From positions 1 through 64,000 of the forward strand of contig NZ_JAANPV010000012.1 in NCBI RefSeq assembly GCF_011290505.1: DNA of 64,000 nt, written 5' to 3'. The first letter of the stretch is position 1. Each line of letters opens with the position of its first letter. The position numbers and the translations under genes were made by a program. The notes under the pieces were generated by a model. It ran no database searches and was not told the DNA's origin. It was given only the letters and a program-made list of their open reading frames with translations. Of this stretch, positions 1 through 8,178 are shown one piece after another. The stretch is from Paenalcaligenes suwonensis (lineage in GTDB: Bacteria > Pseudomonadota > Gammaproteobacteria > Burkholderiales > Burkholderiaceae_B).

Positions 1-126
1 TCGAAAGGGAATCCCCAGGCGAGTAACCTGTTTGCGGTGATCCATTAGCTGCAGGAGCAGAAGAGCATACATCTGGAAGCAAAGCCAGGAAAGCGGCCTA
101 TGGAGCTGTGCGGCAGCGCTCAGTAG
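1..126 (+). pseudogene. 3' remnant of an unidentified gene with an internal stop
   Basis: Frame 1 stays open from the window edge to a TAG at 124-126 except for one TAG at 46-48. The text around that stop (FAVIH, stop, LQEQKSIHLEAKPGKRPME) reads as one continuous peptide, as if a CAG (Gln) codon had mutated to TAG. I do not recognise the family. The basic, polar tail would suit a plasmid or mobile-element protein, but that is only an impression. The 5' part lies outside the window. Confidence 0.3.
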
Positions 127-301
127 GCAATTTTTCAAAATATTGTTAAGCCTTTTCTGAGCATGGTATTTTTCATGGTATTACCAATTAGCAGGAAAAT
201 AAGCCATTGAATATAAAAGATAAAAATGTCTTGTTTACAATAGAGTGGGAATAATCCCGCGTCTGGAATAGACCAGCAATACAAGGCATAAAAAGCCGAT
301 A

Positions 302-326
302 AGCCCGCGTAATTGCGGGCTTTTTT
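302..326 (+). terminator. Rho-independent terminator
   Basis: Stem AGCCCGC/GCGGGCT with a 6-nt loop (GTAATT), followed by six T. It would end transcription coming from the left edge. The stretch from 127 to here is AT-rich and shows no convincing gene; a 9-bp direct repeat CATGGTATT occurs near 160-183. Confidence 0.75.
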
Positions 327-495
327 CTGTCCGGGGTTTCTATCCAGGGTTTTCGTGGCTCTGAATACATCGAGAAGCTAAAATCCCAAGGTTAAAGGTG
401 CTAATAGGTGCTCACCTCAGTAGTTCAAACAAACCAATTCGAAGCTAAACGTAATCACTAAGCACCTAAACTAACTTAGATGGACATTGGATAAG

Positions 496-825
496 ATGGC
501 ATTTGTAGTCACTGAAAGTTGTATTGCATGTAAATATACGGACTGTGTCAGTGTTTGCCCCATGGAGTGTTTTTATGAAGGGCCTAATTTTCTAGTAATT
601 AATCCTGACGAATGTATTGACTGCTCTATTTGCGTAGGTGAATGCCCTGTAAATGCTATTGTAGAAGCCAGCGCGATTCCCTTAGATCAGGTCCATTTTG
701 TAGAGCTTAACCAAACGCTGTCACAAGACCCTCGCTGGACACGTATTACCTCGACAAAAACACCGTTAACTGAGCATGAGAAATGGAGAGAGGTAAAGTC
801 TAAGTTACATTTACTTCAAAAATAA
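496..825 (+). CDS. fdxA: FdxA-type 7Fe ferredoxin
   Basis: Small soluble electron carrier of about 109 residues. The first cluster motif is C-x-x-C-x(4)-C-x(3)-C-P ([14 protein letters not shown]) and the second is [12 protein letters not shown], the pattern of [3Fe-4S][4Fe-4S] ferredoxins. The C-terminal 45 residues ([17 protein letters not shown]) are the tail typical of proteobacterial FdxA. An upstream TTG at 487 is possible, but ATG 496 gives the usual N-terminus ([10 protein letters not shown]). It stands alone, with decayed sequence on both sides, so its redox partner cannot be inferred from context. Confidence 0.93.
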   Translation: MAFVVTESCIACKYTDCVSVCPMECFYEGPNFLVINPDECIDCSICVGECPVNAIVEASAIPLDQVHFVELNQTLSQDPRWTRITSTKTPLTEHEKWREVKSKLHLLQK

Positions 826-849
826 AACTCGTCTTCAAGAGTTAATAAC

Positions 850-1222
850 TAGATCTCTTGGTGGATTAGGCATATACAACTGACGGATACTAGGCTGCGC
901 CACATTAAGTCAAAGGACAGGCTCTATTTCATTCCGCTATTTGGTGAGTTTGCGGAACCTGATGTCTTGGAGAGGGGAGCGTTAGTTCGCGTCACAGCGG
1001 CAGCGATCAAGCCTCGGTTCCATGGTAGAGCAGGCACCTGTAGCTTGGACGGTACCGGTCCATGCTCTCCTTTCAGAAGCACAGGTAGCAGAAATTATCA
1101 ATCCGGCGTTGGTAGCTTGGGGCGGGGCGAGTTGTAGTAGCTGCTATCGCCAAGATGTTCTGGCCAGTTTAGACGCTACTGCGACGATCGGCTTTCTCTT
1201 TCAGATTAAAGCGACAAAGTAA
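850..1222 (+). pseudogene. Decayed ORF, start resembles a DUF4102 integrase
   Basis: From about 862 one frame reads LTDTRLRHIKSKDRLY, which resembles the first residues of P4-type integrases (arm-binding DUF4102 domain, usually LTDTKIR-xx-KP). It then runs to a TAG at 1135 without further integrase similarity. A 66-codon frame at 1022-1222 (start MVEQAPVAW) overlaps it in another phase. No ribosome site or intact protein is evident, so I read 850-1222 as a scar of a mobile element. The integrase identity rests on about 15 residues and is tentative. Confidence 0.3.
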
Positions 1223-1232
1223 CCCAGCCAAA

Positions 1233-2264
1233 TCAATCCTCCCGACCCTCTGTCCAAACCTCCCCACTTAGCAGCTCATGCAACTGCTTTTTACTTCGAC
1301 CTGAATCATCCTTAGCGGGCAACGTCATACTCACTAGCAGTGGCCACTGCGGATAAAACCTATAGTTGGGTGTAGACACCTGAGTACCCGCTGCGTAGCT
1401 CACCCCACCAAGCTCAGTGTCTTTGACTAATTTGGCGTGTGATAGATAAAGCAGTGCTTTATTGTTATCGACAGCGAAATAAGCACGCTCCAAAGGCAAA
1501 CCCCACGCATTAATCTGCAAACCATCCTCTTCAATGCGAACCAGCCAACGATCTTGATCTCGCTCTCCGTTGACGTAGAGGGTTCCCTCAGGTCTAGCTT
1601 GTACCAACGTACCCGCAGGAATATCCAGCACAAAATCTGAGGCCGCACTCCTATTGGTCGCTGCAGCCAACGGGCTCCAACCGATGATCTGGTTTTCTTC
1701 GGCTAAAAAGCAGCTTACAAACCTAAAGCCGTTCTCTGCCATATAGTCTTGTTCCATTTCCAGCAGTTTGCTGCCATCGCACTGCCAGCCTTCCAGCTCG
1801 GTATCGTGTGCCAGATGCAGTCTCCAGCTGGAGTCCTGTAGGTCAGGGCGGGGGCGCTCGAAAGACAGCACAGGGGCATTGCCTACCATCACAGGTTCTG
1901 GAAAACGGGCCCAAGAGACACTGTCTGGGTCGCCCCATACTTCTAGCTCTAATTCTGTGCCTGTAGGCATGTCTATGCTCGCATAGCGGCCTGGTTCTTT
2001 TAATACGTGCTGTCGACTACGGATTTCTTCTTGATAGCTTTTTTTGTATTGATAGAGATCCCATTGAAATGAACCGTAGTACCCAGCCAGCGCTAGCAAG
2101 AGTAGCAAAAACAGGATACGTGGCCATGGCTTGTTCTTAAAGTTTGCTCGGCGCTGTGGCTGTAGCACAAGCAAAACACCCCAAATCAGCAAAATGCCGA
2201 GTGCCAGTAGACCCAGCATCAGAATCAGTACGAAAACCACAGGAAACGGGGCGAAAGGAATCAT
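1233..2264 (-). CDS. Hypothetical membrane-anchored protein, two N-terminal helices
   Basis: 343 residues, family not recognised. Residues about 5-33 and 49-63 are strongly hydrophobic with a basic stretch between (QPQRRANFKNK), giving an N-terminal hairpin of two membrane helices. The remaining roughly 270 residues are polar, rich in W, D and E, and probably fold as an extracytoplasmic beta-rich domain. Two cysteines (in WQCDG and VSCFL) could form a disulfide. There is no operon partner: the next leftward gene is 300 bases upstream. It might be a cell-envelope protein, but nothing in the sequence names a role. Confidence 0.6.
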   Translation of the reverse strand: MIPFAPFPVVFVLILMLGLLALGILLIWGVLLVLQPQRRANFKNKPWPRILFLLLLLALAGYYGSFQWDLYQYKKSYQEEIRSRQHVLKEPGRYASIDMPTGTELELEVWGDPDSVSWARFPEPVMVGNAPVLSFERPRPDLQDSSWRLHLAHDTELEGWQCDGSKLLEMEQDYMAENGFRFVSCFLAEENQIIGWSPLAAATNRSAASDFVLDIPAGTLVQARPEGTLYVNGERDQDRWLVRIEEDGLQINAWGLPLERAYFAVDNNKALLYLSHAKLVKDTELGGVSYAAGTQVSTPNYRFYPQWPLLVSMTLPAKDDSGRSKKQLHELLSGEVWTEGRED

Positions 2265-2565
2265 AAGAGATCAAGCCACATAACAGTGCGTAAAACACTA
2301 TTTAAAAGAAATACATGCCATCCAGAGCCTTTGGGAGCACCTCTAGCGGCCGGTAGCACCTTGTGTTGCTGCTCCGTAAGCGAGTTGGTAGTAGTCCCTT
2401 TCCGTATGGGTGAAACCAAGGATCAGTGTTTTGAACAGCTTCCGCATAAGTTTATTCATGAGTGGTTCGTGCGGAAGCTGTATAGGTTTTAGTCAATGCA
2501 TAGTTTTATATATGAGGTTTATTGAAACCAGTTCATATACAAATGTAGATCTTCTATGATTGATT
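2265..2565. repeat. Intergenic stretch with a perfect 12-bp inverted repeat
   Basis: No convincing gene is seen here. The notable element is an exact inverted repeat, arms ACAGCTTCCGCA at 2435-2446 and TGCGGAAGCTGT at 2470-2481, with a 23-nt spacer. It lacks a T-run, so it is not a standard terminator. It could be the pair of ends of a tiny mobile repeat or a protein-binding site. The flanking sequence is AT-rich towards 2565. Confidence 0.45.
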
Positions 2566-3300
2566 TTATTTGACGACTCTTAATATTAGCTCAGGTGCCA
2601 TTTGCATTCTAACGCTATCGAGTGAAGGCATTATTCTATTTGGGTGGCGTGAAGCATCAATGAACTCAGGTTTATATAGAATTTCTATTAATTCTTCATA
2701 AACAAGTTTATTGATTTCATCACTAACGTTATCTAGGCCACCACGGCTTTCAGAGTTTACGAAATCACGTTTTATATCCATTTTAGATCTACCATAGTAG
2801 TATCTACCCGCTCTAAAGCTAGTTGATAGGCTAGCGCGGTACGCTTTTAATTCGATGCCATAAGCAGTGGAGTACAGTAGATCTACACGGGTGTATAAAT
2901 CTTTGGATGTGCCATCAAATATAGATTGATAGGTGTCGAGGTTTTGTTGGCAAGCCTGCGTGAATAACTTGTGTGTCTTCTGATCAGCTGACATTCCTGT
3001 GTCAATCAGAATGGTATAAATATCCTGCTGCACATAGGAGCTATCTTCAGGGGTGATTTCCCAGTATATATCCTCTTTGCTCTTACCTTTGGTTTTAAGT
3101 TGGTAAGCCTTGGATATGGCACTTCCTATTTCAGAACACGTGATTGGCTTGCCGTACTGTCTATAGTCAGCGGGTTCAAATGGAGAGCTTTCTGGCGTGC
3201 TGGATAAACCCAGAAGATCAGTGAAATCTGTGGTAGCGCACCCAGTTATAGCAATGGGAAGTATAAATAGTAGTATTTTTGGTTTAAGTTTTTTAAGCAT
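2566..3300 (-). CDS. Hypothetical lipoprotein
   Basis: 244 residues with a classic lipoprotein signal: basic start MLKKLKPK, hydrophobic core LLFILPIAI, and lipobox ITGC with the acceptor cysteine at residue 21. The mature protein is polar, with several YxxxY and KSKEDIYWEI-type helical stretches, and has no domain I recognise. It lies 39 bases downstream of the DUF4189-type gene on the same strand, so the two may be co-transcribed. Likely attached to the inner or outer membrane facing the periplasm. Confidence 0.7.
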   Translation of the reverse strand: MLKKLKPKILLFILPIAITGCATTDFTDLLGLSSTPESSPFEPADYRQYGKPITCSEIGSAISKAYQLKTKGKSKEDIYWEITPEDSSYVQQDIYTILIDTGMSADQKTHKLFTQACQQNLDTYQSIFDGTSKDLYTRVDLLYSTAYGIELKAYRASLSTSFRAGRYYYGRSKMDIKRDFVNSESRGGLDNVSDEINKLVYEELIEILYKPEFIDASRHPNRIMPSLDSVRMQMAPELILRVVK

Positions 3301-3338
3301 TTCTGAATGGTCGCTAAATTTTTAATGGGTTTTGATAT

Positions 3339-3815
3339 TTAATAAACTCTATAGGTGCACGCCAAAACGGCAATTTTGCAATCGGATTCTGCATTGCTGC
3401 GTACCCTAGATCGACGTCTGTCATTTCGAGTTTCATTTAAACCTATGTCATTGATCTTTGTTCTGCACTCACCTATAGCATGTGCTGTTAGATCTCTTTC
3501 GTAAGGACCGTAAAACGTCAACGTGAAATTGTGTTTTTCGGAAAATACAATAGCACCGCAGGCATTATTAAAGGTGAGATAGGTGCAGCCAGGGCAATCC
3601 TTCTGTAGAACTTCTCTAGCCTGATACTCTGTTGGATAGTCAGTAGCGTAGGATGTTTGACCTGTGTTTTTATCAAATCCTACAGCGCCGTAGCAGTTTG
3701 GTGCCCAGCAGGAGGCATGACTTGGTGTGGTCGTGAAAATAAATAATAAACTGCTAAATAGTATTTTTATTACTATTATTCTTTTTCTTATTGAGACCTT
3801 ATGTTTTTCATTCAT
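3339..3815 (-). CDS. Secreted DUF4189-like small protein
   Basis: 158 residues. Residues 1-34 form a signal peptide (KKR-rich start, LLFIFTTTPSHA, cleavage after SHA). The mature part begins SCWAPNCYGAVGFDKNTG and contains YGAVGFD and an alternating cysteine pattern, like DUF4189 domains (G-A-I-A-x-D...C-x(4-8)-C). The last 30 residues are very basic (RNDRRRSRVRSNAESDC) and then cysteine-containing. Extracellular or periplasmic, with a likely disulfide-bonded fold. The function of DUF4189 proteins is not established. Confidence 0.6.
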   Translation of the reverse strand: MNEKHKVSIRKRIIVIKILFSSLLFIFTTTPSHASCWAPNCYGAVGFDKNTGQTSYATDYPTEYQAREVLQKDCPGCTYLTFNNACGAIVFSEKHNFTLTFYGPYERDLTAHAIGECRTKINDIGLNETRNDRRRSRVRSNAESDCKIAVLACTYRVY

Positions 3816-4167
3816 GGCTGATTGGTTTTTTGAGTTTTTGGTTGACTCTTAAATTAAAATGGTATTTCTGATGAAATGGGGGTAATCATACGATTGTAGT
3901 GTTCAACCGTCTAGAGCGCTCTGATATCTAAAAATAAAAGTAGTGATTAATCCGTAAGAACTGTAATTTTTGGTGTGGGTGTGTGTTAGGTCAAAGAGTT
4001 TTGTTTCTGCAAAAAGTGGGTGGTTGGGACAAGTGTAACGCTGATGCTGCGGTGGTTTTTTGTTAAACTGTAGGCTGTCTAGAGCCAGTGATGGGGTGCA
4101 GGGCACTGTAACAGGCACACCAAGACGGCCTAGTATCGAGATAGTGGGATCACCAGCGAGCAAATTG
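3816..4167. other. Gene-free interval before purC
   Basis: About 350 bases containing the divergent start regions of the DUF4189-like gene and purC. An open frame continues upstream of the purC ATG to 4060 (MLNCRLSRAS), but it has no similarity to PurC and no ribosome site, so I regard it as untranslated leader. No strong hairpin, riboswitch fold or clear -35/-10 pair was found by eye. Confidence 0.4.
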
Positions 4168-4878
4168 ATGAGCAGCAACGAAAAAATCTATTCCGGAAAA
4201 ACTAAAGATTTATACCTCTTGCCGAACAATAATGTTCTCCTTGTTTTCAAGGATGATGTAACCGGCGAGAACGGTGTGATTGATCCCGGTGCAAACACCG
4301 TTATTGGTCAGGTAGAAGGTAAGGGCCGTAAGTCCCTCGCGATGACGGATTACTTCTTTACGCGTTTGCACGCTGCTGATATCGCCACACACTTGGTGAG
4401 CCTGGACCTGGAAAAAGGCACCATGGAAGTTCGTCGTGCTGAACCATTGGGTAAAGACCTGAACGGTGCTGGTGGCCTAGAGTTCGTGTGCCGTACTAGA
4501 CCGTGGGGCAGTTTCATCCGCCGCTACAAACAGTACATTCGCAACACCGAGCAAAAGCTAGACTACTTGGTAGAGATCACTGTTAAAGACGATGAGCGCG
4601 GCGATCCTCTGATCAACGATGACGCTATCGTAGCGATTGGTTTGGTGAGCACCGAACATCTGGCGCAAGCTAAAGACATTACTCGCCGTGTATGCCGCAT
4701 TGTTGAAGCGGATTTGGCTAGCAAAGGCCTAACCCTGATCGACATGAAGATTGAACTTGGTCTGGTAGATGGCAAAGTGGTAGTGATCGACGAGATTTCT
4801 GCCGATGCCATGCGCGTCATGGATGCTGCAGGCAATGTGCTAGAACACAGCATGGTGCACGAAAAATTGGTTGGTTAA
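4168..4878 (+). CDS. purC: Phosphoribosylaminoimidazole-succinocarboxamide synthase (SAICAR synthetase)
   Basis: Cytosolic purine-biosynthesis enzyme that joins CAIR and aspartate with ATP to give SAICAR. 236 residues from the ATG at 4168, the usual length of the short bacterial form. Visible landmarks are the N-terminal YSGKTKDLY strand, DDVTGENG, the substrate-binding RTRPWGSFIRRY stretch and the LIDMKIELGLVDGKVVVIDEISADAMR segment with the catalytic acidic residues. It is rather divergent from the E. coli type (the N-terminal half lacks FNYFIM), so it may be a lineage variant or second copy. It stands alone and is followed by a strong terminator. Confidence 0.88.
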   Translation: MSSNEKIYSGKTKDLYLLPNNNVLLVFKDDVTGENGVIDPGANTVIGQVEGKGRKSLAMTDYFFTRLHAADIATHLVSLDLEKGTMEVRRAEPLGKDLNGAGGLEFVCRTRPWGSFIRRYKQYIRNTEQKLDYLVEITVKDDERGDPLINDDAIVAIGLVSTEHLAQAKDITRRVCRIVEADLASKGLTLIDMKIELGLVDGKVVVIDEISADAMRVMDAAGNVLEHSMVHEKLVG

Positions 4879-4896
4879 TTGTAGATTAGCTAGCCT

Positions 4897-4936
4897 AGGC
4901 CTGAGCTAGCTATGGCATCGAGCTCAGGCCTTTTTG
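4897..4936 (+). terminator. Strong terminator after purC
   Basis: Perfect 11-bp stem AGGCCTGAGCT/AGCTCAGGCCT, 13-nt loop, then a T-run. It begins about 20 bases after the purC stop codon. Confidence 0.85.
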
Positions 4937-4987
4937 TTTGTGCTAGACAATCTAGTGCTATATAGAAGTATCAAGCTAAGTAGCGTA

Positions 4988-6220
4988 TTACGCGGCCAAG
5001 ATGGGTAATGTTTGAAGGTGCTTGTCGATGGCAAGCTTGACCTCTTTGCTCATGGGCAGATGATGCTTTTCACTTGCCCAACGCTGCATGAATAGCGCAA
5101 CGGTTTCCTTGGCTGTATCGATTACCAGTTGTCGGGGTAAGGCGGCTTTGGCGACCAGATGTTCTAGCTCGTCGACACTATAGTCTGAGAATGCTTTGCT
5201 ACGGCTGAATGTTAAGGCGGAGTTATCGTCTGGAATATAGGCGATGGTGGACACGAAGTCGTAAGCGGGAGAGAGTTCAGCGTGGCGGCGATCTCTATAG
5301 ATCAACGACCAGTTCTTGAGGTGCATATCCCCGTTGCCGATGAGTACATTAAATGTGGCTCTACGGATAAATTCGGCAATGTCGTCGTCTCCGGATTCAG
5401 CAGCAATAACTCGGGCCAGATTACGATAGCTGGCTTTTTCGTACTTTGCCTGTGGGTACACACCAAATACTTGGGCAAAGTCTTCAATGTGAAGCTTATG
5501 GCCGTCGTCTGTTCGGTCAAAGCGTTCAATGACGAAGGCTTTGCTGCCAAGTTGGCGGGTTCCTTCGGGTAAGTTGTGAATAGAGGATATATCGACTAGG
5601 GCTATCTCTGGCACATCAATGCCTATTAGCTTAGCCAGTGTCATCATAGAGAACTCGTTCTCAGGAACATGCATAAAATCCCGAGACGGCAGTTTAACTA
5701 TCCAGTGCCCGCCTATACCTCGTGTAGGGATGGTTAGGCCGCCTTGTGCGTTCATAACGGCAGAAAATTTCAGTTGTACGCCAGCTAACGAGAACCGTAA
5801 GGAACGGTTAAGGGGAATTGGTGGGGTGTTTTGCTCGTCGTCAAATGCCGTGTCGGGTTCTGACCAAGGCTGATCATTTTCGGCGGTGACGGTAATCGCG
5901 CCAGGCAGATCACGGCCTAGTGCTAACAGTAGGAAGAATTCACGTCCAGGGTGTACCTGTGCTGTGTCGGCCAGATATTGTCGCAAATACCCTTCTGGTA
6001 ATAAGTTGGAAAAGAAAGGCATGAGTTTGCTGCGATAGGGGCTAAAGTCCGTGAGCAGTTGTCCCAACGTATCTTTGAAGCTTAGGCTCAAAGTGGCCCT
6101 GTGTGGGTCATTGATATAAGCCTCGTTAAAGGCAAACAGCGAGCGCTCACCTCCAACATGAGTAATAGTGCCTATAGATTCGTTGTAAAGCCTGACCGTC
6201 AACGTGGAGACACCTGCCAT
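4988..6220 (-). CDS. hipA: HipA-family serine/threonine kinase toxin
   Basis: 410 residues, normal HipA length. Known family members phosphorylate a cellular target such as glutamyl-tRNA synthetase and induce dormancy; HipB neutralises them. Visible are the N-terminal subdomain (GTITHVGG...FAFNEAY), LMPFFSNLLPEG, the P-loop-like RSLRFSLAGVQLKFSAV, the IVKLPSRDF strand with the ATP-binding Lys, the catalytic loop GNGDMHLKNWSLI, and SPAYDFVST with the metal-binding Asp. All kinase residues appear intact. Its start overlaps the HipB stop as TAATG, so the pair is translationally coupled. The substrate cannot be told from sequence. Confidence 0.92.
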   Translation of the reverse strand: MAGVSTLTVRLYNESIGTITHVGGERSLFAFNEAYINDPHRATLSLSFKDTLGQLLTDFSPYRSKLMPFFSNLLPEGYLRQYLADTAQVHPGREFFLLLALGRDLPGAITVTAENDQPWSEPDTAFDDEQNTPPIPLNRSLRFSLAGVQLKFSAVMNAQGGLTIPTRGIGGHWIVKLPSRDFMHVPENEFSMMTLAKLIGIDVPEIALVDISSIHNLPEGTRQLGSKAFVIERFDRTDDGHKLHIEDFAQVFGVYPQAKYEKASYRNLARVIAAESGDDDIAEFIRRATFNVLIGNGDMHLKNWSLIYRDRRHAELSPAYDFVSTIAYIPDDNSALTFSRSKAFSDYSVDELEHLVAKAALPRQLVIDTAKETVALFMQRWASEKHHLPMSKEVKLAIDKHLQTLPILAA

Positions 6221-6573
6221 TACTCGTCCTCCTCATCCAGAGAGTAGGCCGGTTTGGCTTCGGCTAGCGCATTGTGCGCTGCAGAACTTTGTAATAGTTG
6301 ACCGCGTAGCATGGCCACTTTCTTTGCTGCCACTTGTCGCGAAATAGACAGGACAGCAGGCATGGCGCTGCGCGGTATCAGCTCTACTTCTAGATCAAGG
6401 GCATTGGCAAGCGCGACTAAACTGGAGAGCCTTAAGTCTACCTGACTGCTTTCAATTTTAGAGATATGCGACTGCGGAACGCCAGCCAACTTACTCAGGT
6501 CGCGTTGGCTTAAGTTTTTAGCGATACGGGCCTCACGTAAGCGCTCAGAGAAGTGGGCGAGGCTATAGTCCAT
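6220..6573 (-). CDS. hipB: HipB-like XRE antitoxin and autorepressor
   Basis: 117 residues. Residues 8-62 are a Cro/CI helix-turn-helix domain (LREARIAKNLSQRDLSKLAGVPQSHISKIES). The C-terminal third is polar and acidic (AYSLDEEDE) and longer than in E. coli HipB (88 residues). It is the first gene of the hipBA operon and shares the TAATG junction with hipA. Palindromes directly upstream (6577-6596, 6671-6690) are probable binding sites, which would make the operon self-regulated. DNA binding and toxin contact are inferred from the family. Confidence 0.9.
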   Translation of the reverse strand: MDYSLAHFSERLREARIAKNLSQRDLSKLAGVPQSHISKIESSQVDLRLSSLVALANALDLEVELIPRSAMPAVLSISRQVAAKKVAMLRGQLLQSSAAHNALAEAKPAYSLDEEDE

Positions 6574-6576
6574 AAT

Positions 6577-6690
6577 TGATATCTTTTTATATATCAGTAG
6601 ATTAATTCAATGTATCATAGCAGATCATTTTTATTTTATTGATCTGTTTTTGTATATATTAAATGAATTTTGATATAAAAGAATAGATCA
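6577..6690. promoter_or_regulatory. Candidate HipB operators (three TGATNT-N8 boxes)
   Basis: Upstream of hipB three sites share a half-site, an 8-base spacer and a half-site. TGATAT-N8-ATATCA at 6577-6596 is perfect. TGATCT-N8-ATATAT at 6640-6659 is imperfect. TGATAT-N8-AGATCA at 6671-6690 has one mismatch. E. coli HipB also uses 5-6 bp arms separated by 8 bases. A further 7-bp repeat CAGATCA/TGATCTG spans 6621-6646. The rest of this gap to 6910 is AT-rich and shows no gene. Confidence 0.55.
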
Positions 6691-6910
6691 AATTTATGCG
6701 ATGGCATGAGCATGTGGGTTACGCCACATTCATCTCATGGCGTAGAGATGAATGTTGTGCAAGATGGATGGCTCGTAGGACCATTGCAGTGTGCTGTCAG
6801 TTTTGTATGTAAGGCGTTATATATCAGGGTTATAGATTGTAGTTATCTGGCTTTTGCTTCCCTAGAATAAAAACGAATCCTTTATATCTAAAAGACACAT
6901 GGAGGTGACA

Positions 6911-8125
6911 ATGCAACCCAGCAATCTTTCTCGCCGGCGTATGCTCGTATCCACGGGTGGGGTTATCGCTTTGGCAGGTACTGCTAGCCTGACACCTCTG
7001 TCGGCAGCATTGGCTCAGGATAAGGCCAAAGAAAAAGCATTACCAGCCTATGCATCATGGAAGCATGCGGACAGTTTGATCGTTCATAGTGCCAACACCA
7101 TTGAAACCAAACGTAGCGCGTTTGGTTCGGGTTTGATCACCCCACTAGATCGCCTCTTTGTGCGTAATAACGTAGCGCCTCCACCTGAGCAAATTGTGGC
7201 TGATCCCGATGCGTGGGTGCTGTCTATTAAGGGGGTGAATGATCCTAAAGATATGACCGTGGCCGAGCTTAAGCGTTTGGGGCTTGTAGCGGTACCTATG
7301 GTATTGCAATGTTCCGGCAATGGTCGTGCTTATTTCCCTGAAAACCCTAGCGGTACCAAGTGGACCGTAGGCGCAGCGGGGTGTGTGGTGTTTTCAGGGG
7401 TGCCTGTTAAGGCTGTTCTGGAAGCCACGGGCGGTGCAGAGGCTGGTGCTAAATACATGACAGGAACAGGGGGGGAAGAAATTCCTGCGGGGCTGGATCC
7501 AAACGCCATCATGGTTGAGCGCTCCATCCCTATAGCGGCCATTGATGATGCGATTCTAGCGTGGGAAATTAATGGCGAGCCTATTCCTTTGGCTCACGGG
7601 GGGCCGTTGCGGTTGGTGGTGCCTGGTTACACGGGTGTGAACAACGTTAAGTACATTAAGCAATTGGCCTTTGCCAAGGATCAGTCGGCAGCCAATATTC
7701 AGCAAAATAGCTACCGCCTTACACCTTTAGGCGAAAAGACTAATGTCAATCAGGAATCGGTATGGGAAATGCCGGTGAAGTCGTGGATTACTAGCCCGAA
7801 CGGAGAAACAGGTGAAGTGGTCAACGCAGGTAAGCTTCAGGTTCAAGGGCTGGCTTTTGGTGGTATGACGGCCGTTAAACAGGTGGAAGTATCGGTGGAC
7901 GGCGGCAAGAACTGGGTGATGGCCAGCTTTGTGGGGCCAGATTTAGGCAAGTATGCGTGGCGTCAATTTGTAGTGGGCGTGGATCTACAGCCTGGTCAGT
8001 ACGAGATTGCTAGCCGAGCAACCAGCGAAGCAGGCACTGTTCAGCCAGAAGAGCGCATGCCTAATAGTCACGGCTATTTAAACAATAGCTGGCATGACCA
8101 CATGCTGCCTATCACAGTTGTTTAA
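6911..8125 (+). CDS. sorA: Periplasmic molybdenum sulfite oxidase (sulfite:cytochrome c oxidoreductase)
   Basis: Oxidises sulfite to sulfate and passes electrons to the cytochrome encoded next door. 404 residues from ATG 6911, chosen because GGAGGTGA sits 5 bases upstream of it; the in-frame ATG at 6899 lies before that ribosome site. Residues 7-40 are a twin-arginine signal (SRRRMLVSTGG...AALAQ), as expected for a folded Moco protein. The Moco-ligating cysteine is residue 134 in LQCSGNGRAYF. The C-terminal Mo-co dimerisation domain (about 280-404) contains VEVSVDGGKNW and ends with NSWHDH. All key motifs are intact. Confidence 0.92.
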   Translation: MQPSNLSRRRMLVSTGGVIALAGTASLTPLSAALAQDKAKEKALPAYASWKHADSLIVHSANTIETKRSAFGSGLITPLDRLFVRNNVAPPPEQIVADPDAWVLSIKGVNDPKDMTVAELKRLGLVAVPMVLQCSGNGRAYFPENPSGTKWTVGAAGCVVFSGVPVKAVLEATGGAEAGAKYMTGTGGEEIPAGLDPNAIMVERSIPIAAIDDAILAWEINGEPIPLAHGGPLRLVVPGYTGVNNVKYIKQLAFAKDQSAANIQQNSYRLTPLGEKTNVNQESVWEMPVKSWITSPNGETGEVVNAGKLQVQGLAFGGMTAVKQVEVSVDGGKNWVMASFVGPDLGKYAWRQFVVGVDLQPGQYEIASRATSEAGTVQPEERMPNSHGYLNNSWHDHMLPITVV

Positions 8126-8141
8126 GTCTGAAATGGTGTAG

Positions 8142-8163
8142 CCGCCCCTAGGTGTAGGGGCGG
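8142..8163 (+). terminator. Intercistronic hairpin between sorA and sorB
   Basis: Perfect 9-bp GC-rich stem CCGCCCCTA/TAGGGGCGG with a GGTG loop and no T-run. It lies in the 53-base gap between the two genes. It would more likely adjust mRNA stability or relative expression of sorA and sorB than fully stop transcription. Confidence 0.5.
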
Positions 8164-8178
8164 ACTTGGAAGAGAATC

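Noticed and set aside
2286..2492. Rightward 68-residue ORF containing the inverted repeat
   Set aside because: No ribosome site, low-complexity codons and it covers a structural repeat; treated as non-coding.
4060..4167. In-frame N-terminal extension of purC (MLNCRLSRASDGV)
   Set aside because: No similarity to PurC, no ribosome site; ATG 4168 gives the family's normal start (IYSGKTKDLY).
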